A stretch of DNA of 64,000 nt, taken from NCBI GenBank assembly GCA_001683735.1, contig LUGG01000019.1, forward strand, positions 124,001 through 188,000, written 5' to 3'. Position 1 is the first letter of the stretch. Every line of letters begins with the position of its first letter. The stretch comes from Grifola frondosa. Its lineage: Eukaryota; Basidiomycota; Agaricomycetes; Polyporales; Grifolaceae. A program made the translations under genes and the position numbers. The notes beneath the pieces were generated by a model that did not search any database, was not told where the DNA came from, and saw nothing but the letters and a program-made list of their open reading frames with translations. Positions 57,455 through 64,000 of the stretch are shown here, piece by piece.

Positions 57455-60400
57455 CTACTGGAATGCCAACACGCCTTGACCCCGCTCAGGATCCGTCATA
57501 CGATGTACCCGCACAGTGTTGCCGATGGAAATGTTGGTCATGTCCTGTGGCGTAATGAGAATATATTGCTTCCGGTTTGAGGTGTTCGCGGTGTCAATCT
57601 GGGTTGACATGAATGAGATGTTCGGCCGATCAGTGCATATATGCGACGCGTACCATCATCTTCATGCTTATACGACGGTTGACCGCATCCATGAATACAT
57701 CAAACTCGTCTGCAGCATCGTTCAATATGGTCCCGCAATGATCACATTGGGGAGAAACCTACCAAGACATCGGATCGGACAACCAATGGACTCCCATAAG
57801 GAGAGCAGCAGACAGATAGTTGAGAACGACTTCTCGCCACCACTAAGAGAACGAGGATCCTTTTCTCTGGAATTCTGGGTCGCTGTTTGGTCATCCGTTT
57901 GAACCTAAAACCGAGGTCTCATTGCTCCGATCAACTGCAATCATCCAAAGCACTCACCTTCAGTTGTAAGGTTCCCGCAACGTGGTCGAACAGGACCTTT
58001 CCATAGTAACCACGATTCGAAAGATGATAGGAGAAGTAGACCTTGCAACGAAGAGCGATGTGACGACGAAACTCATGCCATTTGGCCAGACGGACCCTGA
58101 CGGACTTCCTCAAGGCCTGATCGATAGGAAGAGGGATGAATAAATTGAACGAAAATATTAAAATATCTCGACTCACTTTGTTCAGATTTACCATGTTCTT
58201 AAGGTCTTTCTTCGCGGTATCTAAGGCAGCGCTCTTCTTGTTAACCTCGATCGTCATCTCCTCAACGGTAGCACCATGTCTGTGACATTTGGTCAGGGTC
58301 ATTTTCATGAGAACAAAGAGTAACGGGCACCTCTTCTCTCGCTCGCGGAGAGCCGCCTGCACGGCATCCAAATTCCGCTGGATTTCGTCCACCTTACGAG
58401 GATTGGGAATTCGCTCAGAGAACGTCTCTGCTTTCGTGGTCCAGATTCTGATTCTACTGTAAGGCGTCATAGTATAAATCAGTAAAGCGGAAGGCAAGCT
58501 TACAGCATATTCCTCCTGAAGGTTGTTCGGCATCTTCAGCGGGCGGCAATCATGTCTTCTTCAGGCTTGACCTTCTTAGCATAGAACTCTATGTCGTTCT
58601 GGAGTTTTTTGAATTTTACACCCATAGCTTCTAATTGAGCCTGACAAGTATGTTAAAAAGCAGCATCAGCAAAATCGAATATCAACACGTACGTGGAGTG
58701 CGGTTTCCTTCTCAGAAAACTCGCTGAGCTGCGCTTTGACTTTGTCTTTCTTGTCCATCAGAGGATGCTGTTCCTCGTTGACTTGCAATTTGTTCCTCGT
58801 CAACTGCACGAACTGTGCAAGGAGCAATTCTTTGTCCGCTTCTTGTTCCTATAATAGCATCACGATTATGGGATACTGCACAGCGAAAAGACGATACATA
58901 CCAACAAAGCAGCTTGCAATCCTTGCACTCCGGCAGGCATCTCATCGTTGACCTCCAACATCAGATTGTCTCGAACGGTCTTGAGTCTTCTCACTTCTTG
59001 CTGGAGGCTACTTTCCTGACGCTACATAGAAAGTCAACTCAGTCAGCAGCTTTGTTGAACGAAACGAACAAAGTACCTGGAGACTTTCGATAGCATGGCG
59101 CCATTGCGCATAATCGCGTTTCAACTCCTGTATCCTTCCGTTGAGTGTGCTAAGTTGAGTGTTGAGGGCATCTCGCTCAACCGTCCACCGTCTACGGAGA
59201 TGACATATCTATTAGTCACCGTCACGTAGGTAAGAACGAGACGAACTTAATCTCAGCCTCCACGTTCCCGCCAGTGAACAATTGATGCCTGATATCGGAA
59301 CCTTGCAAGGGTTGAATGATAGAGGACTGCCCACCGCCTTCGCTGCTCGTCGTTGACCTACGATGAGCACCAAACCAAAACGATAACAAAAGTAATGACG
59401 TACGGAAAACGTACAACTCGGTATAGATCAGCCGCACACGCCACACCGCCTCGTCCCATTGATCGAAGCGTACTGTCCGCTTCGGCACGTGTGGGTGCCA
59501 GCAAGGTACTCTCAATGTGCAGAGCGTTGACTAGGACGCGAAGTACATAGGGATCTGAGATCTACGGCAAACTTCACCTGTTAGATACTTCGGGGGTCAA
59601 AGAGAGGAATCACAGACTTCAAGAGCACGCAAGATTGTGAGGTAACTTTCGGGAGGTTCTCCTTGGCTGTAATCGAACATATCTACTTCGGAAATGATGA
59701 TTGGGCAGTTTCCACTGTGGAAGGCAGTAGCAGTTTGTCATAAGCTCAACCAACATGATATGACACACGCACTTTCCGTGGTCCCGCAAAATCTTGTCGA
59801 GAGCTTTACGATCACGAGCGTCGGTTATGGCAAACCCGCTCATCATTCCTCCTATCTGTATCCTCAACAATGGTGCCCATTGCTTGGGGTCCTTGACCTT
59901 AACGTACGTCCCGAAGGGACCGGCTGGCTGTCGACCATACCATCTCCCCTTCTGGATCTCAGCCAGTACGGACTCCATATTTCTTCCGAACTGTGCCAGT
60001 TTGTTCTTCTCCTGAGCTCTAGACATTTCAAGCTGTTGTTCGCAGTTCACGATGCGATCTTTCATTTGATGAACTTCCGACTCCAGCGTTCGTCCTTCCT
60101 GACTGGCGCTGTCACAGTCTACACGCTTTTGATTGATCTCTGCCCTGATGCTATTGAGATGCTCTTCGGCCTGCTTCAGTTCGGCATTTGCTTCCTCCAG
60201 CTTGCGGTTTGTTTCGTCACGCTTTCCTTGAGAAAATTCTTGAATGCGTTTTTCTTCGGCCTCGATTTGGGACTTCAGTCCAGCAATAATGCTATCGAGC
60301 TTCCGCTTGCTATCTTCCATCTCCTTTTCCTCGCGCTTGAACAACAACATGTATGAGAGAGTTGATGATCAGAGTAATCATAGTCGCCTTACGTTAAACT

Positions 60401-62266
60401 CCAGCAACTTCTGCGCATTCGCACGGATCTGGTCTTGCAACGCATCCCTCTTCGTCACTAGGTCACCACGATCGCCAAGGTCCGCACGTTCTTGCTCAAG
60501 TTTTGCTATCGAGGCCCTGCACTCCTCGACTTCGCTCTGGAACCAACATAAGCGAATGGACCGATCTTCCTAGAGCCCACATACCTCGGCTTGTCGCGAT
60601 GATTCTTGAATTTTGGACAATCGGCGCTTTAGCTTAGCCACCTCTTCAAATTTCGCAGTCATTTCCTACAGAACAGAAGTCAAGGGATAGCAACACGATA
60701 AATAACAAATTGTTACCTCCTCCTTCACTGCAACGTGCGCCCATGCAAGTTCCTTCTTCAGTTCATCAGCCTTGTGTCTCTGCTCTCTGGCCTTGGAAGC
60801 CTCTTGAAATCGAGCAGTTGCTTCCGACAAGGCTTCTTGCAGATCTGGGATGACTTCTGACTTGCGCTTTAACACCTTCTGCGTCTGACTGATGTTCTCC
60901 ATGCATGTTTGGTATTCCTCGCTAAGCTGACTCAATTGCGTACCACGGAGGAAGAACTTGAAGTTGATGTCAGCACGATGAGTAGAAGACAGAACCAAGG
61001 TGATGCATATACCCGATATTTGTCGCCAGGTTGCGACGCGCTCAAGAATTGCCTGTAATCATGGTGAGAGTCACATCGATCACAAAGGACTCGTGAGATT
61101 CTACCTAGCCGAATCTACAAAAGAATGCTATCATTGCACGTTAACGAGGATTGTAAATATACTCACCCTGGGTCAGGATGTTCATCGGATTATCAACTTG
61201 GATATTCATGTGGTCGCATATTGCAGACAATTCTTCCCGTTTGGTGGAGATCGCCTTGCCGTCCTTACTCTTGATCTTATAGGAAGATCCGCCATCCTTG
61301 TTGAATCGCCGAGTGATGACAATACTCTTGCCGTAGTCTTTCGGCCTATATGCTTCCTCGCCCTGATTTTTCAGCACAACTGTGACCTCAGCGACACTAT
61401 GCAAATATTTAAACGACACGTCAAAGATATTCGGCGAATGAAAGCAATTAACATACTTCTGACCCTCACGAATGAACGACTTGAGGCCAGTTCCACGACC
61501 CGTCGACGTAGCCTTCCCTCCAAGAGCAACTGTAAGCGCAGACAACACAGCACTCTTACCACCTTCAAGACATTAGTTCATATCCAATCAGCAAGCGAGG
61601 TGCCCGCTTACTTCCATTATGACCTGTAGCGCAGCAATGAGTATCGTCCATCGTCTTTACATGCAATTAAAGTGATTCTCGGACTCGCTCAAAAGCCCGT
61701 TGTCTGAGTGAGGTCTTCAAACCCAGCCATACGTATTGATAGTATGCAGGCCAAGCCGAATCCTTCACAATGTCAACAGCAGCAGGAGAACGACATACCG
61801 ATGATGAAGTTAATTTGTGGACCCATTGTAAAAGTCAAGTACTTGTGACACATGAACTGGTGCATCTCAAGTGATTCAATGATGCCCATTTCTGCAATGC
61901 CCTGTAAAACCGAGAATAATTATGTTTAGGCATGCACAGGGTCAAGATACGCACTCCTTGGCTCTTGCCCTTGTGCATGAGTCTCTCTCGAATCTCGTCT
62001 TCGTGCTCTTCCTCAAATCGTTTTTCTTCATCCTCATCAGGTTCAAACTGTCCAACCTCAACGTCTTCATCATCGACCTGTACATCCTCGTCCCGTCGGC
62101 GACGCGATTTCCCTTTGCTCCTAGTTGCGCGGTTGGTTGGTTTGGTTCCTACGTCTTCGGAGTCGCTTTCTGCTTCCGTGCGAGCGCGTTTTACTGCTGG
62201 GGAACCCTCAGACACGATATCCTCATCAGATTCAGAGTGGATAGCGACAGCCCTGCGCTTCGGCAT
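57455..62266 (-). CDS. SMC6: SMC6, Smc5/6 complex ATPase
   Basis: The SMC-family subunit of the DNA-repair Smc5/6 complex. ATG 62266 begins [17 protein letters not shown], then a basic/acidic tail and [14 protein letters not shown]. The Walker [20 protein letters not shown] is split by an intron inside the Ser codon. [13 protein letters not shown] follows. Long coiled coils ([39 protein letters not shown]) flank a hinge with [20 protein letters not shown] and [15 protein letters not shown]. The C-terminal ABC half has the signature [20 protein letters not shown], then Walker [20 protein letters not shown] and the end GVLAFQ (TAG at 57455-57457). Some 18 short introns. One doubtful spot is an in-frame TGA near 58541 between [11 protein letters not shown] and [10 protein letters not shown]. 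About 1150 aa. Confidence 0.9.
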
Positions 62267-62759
62267 TTTCGAGAGAGTCGTTGAACGTTACAATTAACGT
62301 AAAAGACGCGACGCGACGCGTCGAACTTTGGAACACGCAAATGTGTGTATACAAGAACAAATAAGGGCGGGATCGCGTCTGGTCGCGTGGCTTCGGAACA
62401 GTCCCGGCGTCTTCACGGACGAAACCATGTACATACGGTACTTTCGAATATTTCCCTCTCGCGACGAATGGCAGAGATACCATTTTTTTTGTATGAGCTG
62501 TGTACTGTTTTGCGACCATGAATGTTACATGACTTTCGCGTAAATAAGTTGCAGAGTTACCACATAAACCACTGGAAGCGGCGGCCGCGCTTCTTCGAAT
62601 ATAGCCGAGCTGGCACACGCGCAAGCTGCTTGTTTCTCTTCCATATCCTTTATACTCACTTTCTCCTCTTTCACTGGTCTCTGCGGATTCATTGGCCTTG
62701 GCTATCTGAGGCATCCATTCACTTTTAAATATCGCTCTTTCTTCCAAGCTCTTGAGAGG
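62267..62759. promoter_or_regulatory. Divergent promoter region of SMC6 and membrane-protein gene
   Basis: Starts of SMC6 (minus, 62266) and the membrane-protein gene (plus, 62760) face away from each other across 493 bp. No coding sequence. No distinct TATA box was identified. Confidence 0.5.
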
Positions 62760-63935
62760 ATGGCACAGCCAATCATTTATCGCACTCCCCCCTTGCTGGC
62801 AGACCCCCCTTCGCAACAGACGAACCCGACTCCATGTACGAACAGCAACCGAATCCTGCGCCCAGGGTGAAGCAGCAGCCCCCTCCTGACCCAAACGCCA
62901 GGTCATCGCATACAATATGTACGTAACGACATGAGCCTAGTCGTAATTGCGCGCCCAACTTAGCCGCTCAATTCTGCAGGTACGACTCTTACTTAGAGGA
63001 TGGCAGTCGCGCGGAAAACCCTTCGATGATAGCAAGCAGATGCGCCAGCAGCCTATTCCTCTCGCGGCACCCAAGCCTGGATATGCTGCGCCCGTCTCCG
63101 CTCTGAACCTTGCACGCCCGAGTCCTGTAGCGACTCCCGAGGGCCGCTCGCCCGAGATGTCAGAGTTCCCGAAACCGCTGACCCTCGTTAGCCAGCTTCC
63201 AAGCACCCCTCACCCGCTGCAGCCTCCCATGACACCGATAGAGCCTGTCTTTGCTCGTCCTTCCCCGTCCCCGGCACCCCGCGATGTGAAGTTTGCCCCG
63301 AGAAGCCGATCATGCGTGGTGAAACTGAGGAGACCCTGCTACCCAGACGCGGACAGAGGGGCGACGATTTCTGGCGACGGTTCAGCATGGTCGCCAAGGA
63401 GGAACTTAGGACCCCGACCGGCAAACAGAGGTGGGTGTATCCATAATATTGTCTCTGTACATTGCTCAGAGTTATTTGTAGTATGTGGCTCCGTAAGACG
63501 CAGAATGGGACGACCCGCATGTCTCGCTGGATCTGGATCATCGGCATGACTCTGCTGATTGTACGTCTGGTGTCTCCTCCTTGTTGTTGCGCTTCATAGT
63601 TTCCTGCACAGATTATTGTCGCTGCGATTGGTCTCGGCTGGTGGGCATCGCACAATAATACTTCACATAACGCACCCACCGCAATTGGTGGTAGCGCGAA
63701 CGAGAAAGACCTCGGGAGTTCCTCGGTGTCGTCAACTGCCAGCACGGCCGCGACTTCCTCCTCTGCGTTCCATGTCACTCCTACCAATACCGTCGCTCGA
63801 CGAAGCGATCCGATACCCACCGCCTACGCCCTCCCGCTATCCTCGCCTTCGCCTGAGTTAGATAACGACGCTGTTGTGCGCGCTGTACAGTCACACCGGG
63901 CTCGACGGAGCTATCTGAATCGCACCATCCACTAA
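62760..63935 (+). CDS. Single-pass membrane protein with Ser/Thr-rich tail, four frame slips
   Basis: ATG at 62760 (MAQPIIYRTPPLLADPP) starts a Pro/Gln-rich cytosolic part. Next come YDSYLEDGSRAENP after an intron, MRQQPIPLAAPKPGYAAP, MRGETEETLLPRRGQRGDDFW and RRFSMVAKEELRTP. After a second intron KTQNGTTRMSRWIWIIGMTL begins the only membrane helix, interrupted by a third intron and ending VAAIGLGWWASH. The extracellular-side tail is Ser/Thr/Ala-rich and ends RSYLNRTIH with TAA at 63933-63935. One base must be added at C6 62804-62809, at about 62907, at CCC 63019-63021 and at CCCC 63296-63299 to keep one protein of about 350 aa. The conserved juxtamembrane block suggests a common fungal family, but I do not know a function. 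Confidence 0.72.
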
Positions 63936-64000
63936 CTCCACCCCCGATGAATCCGCACATACTCTATCCCGGGATTGGTGTCGTCGCTGACCCGCTTCCT

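Noticed and set aside
58536..58560. SMC6 as a pseudogene because of an in-frame TGA
   Set aside because: All ATPase motifs and more than fifteen splice joins are intact. A missed intron or local base error is likelier, as elsewhere in the window.

Overview
The window looks like nuclear DNA of a filamentous basidiomycete, most likely an agaricomycete (mushroom or polypore type). Genes are broken by many GT-AG introns of about 50-60 nt. The families fit that group: cerato-platanin, MATH-BTB and double-BTB proteins, KRE6/SKN1, a Zn2Cys6 regulator and lineage-specific F-box proteins. No virus, CRISPR array, rRNA, convincing tRNA or intact transposon was found.

Layout. 0-10 kb: a small basic protein, an F-box protein, a tricarballylate-dehydrogenase-like flavoprotein beside an MFS carboxylate-type permease, and a decayed isovaleryl-CoA dehydrogenase. 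10-16 kb: a tandemly duplicated small membrane protein, a C2-domain protein and a double-BTB protein. 16-25 kb: decayed coding sequence, a Ulp2/SENP6-type SUMO protease and a broken F-box-tail gene. 25-34 kb: KRE6/SKN1, cerato-platanin, an unknown gene, one intact F-box-tail gene and more of its relics. 34-50 kb: a housekeeping block of SART3/Prp24, dihydrofolate/folylpolyglutamate synthase, SUMO E1 subunit Aos1, a Zn2Cys6 factor and a mitochondrial PPR-like protein. 52-64 kb: GRASP, MATH-BTB, SMC6 and a single-pass membrane protein.

The genes do not form one pathway. Two loose themes appear: SUMO (Ulp2-like protease, Aos1, and SMC6, whose complex carries a SUMO ligase in other fungi) and carboxylate uptake plus oxidation (flavoprotein and permease).

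The strongest window-wide signal is technical. More than fifteen otherwise well-conserved genes change reading frame. At nearly every site I could resolve, frame returns if one base is added, usually in a short homopolymer. This points to homopolymer under-calling in the assembly rather than mass gene death. True relics (isovaleryl-CoA dehydrogenase, the F-box-tail copies) differ because they also carry stops, gaps and substitutions. I found no convincing undescribed system. The best leads are the dehydrogenase-permease pair, the decaying F-box-tail family, the tandem small membrane protein and the unknown gene at 30.6-31.8 kb.
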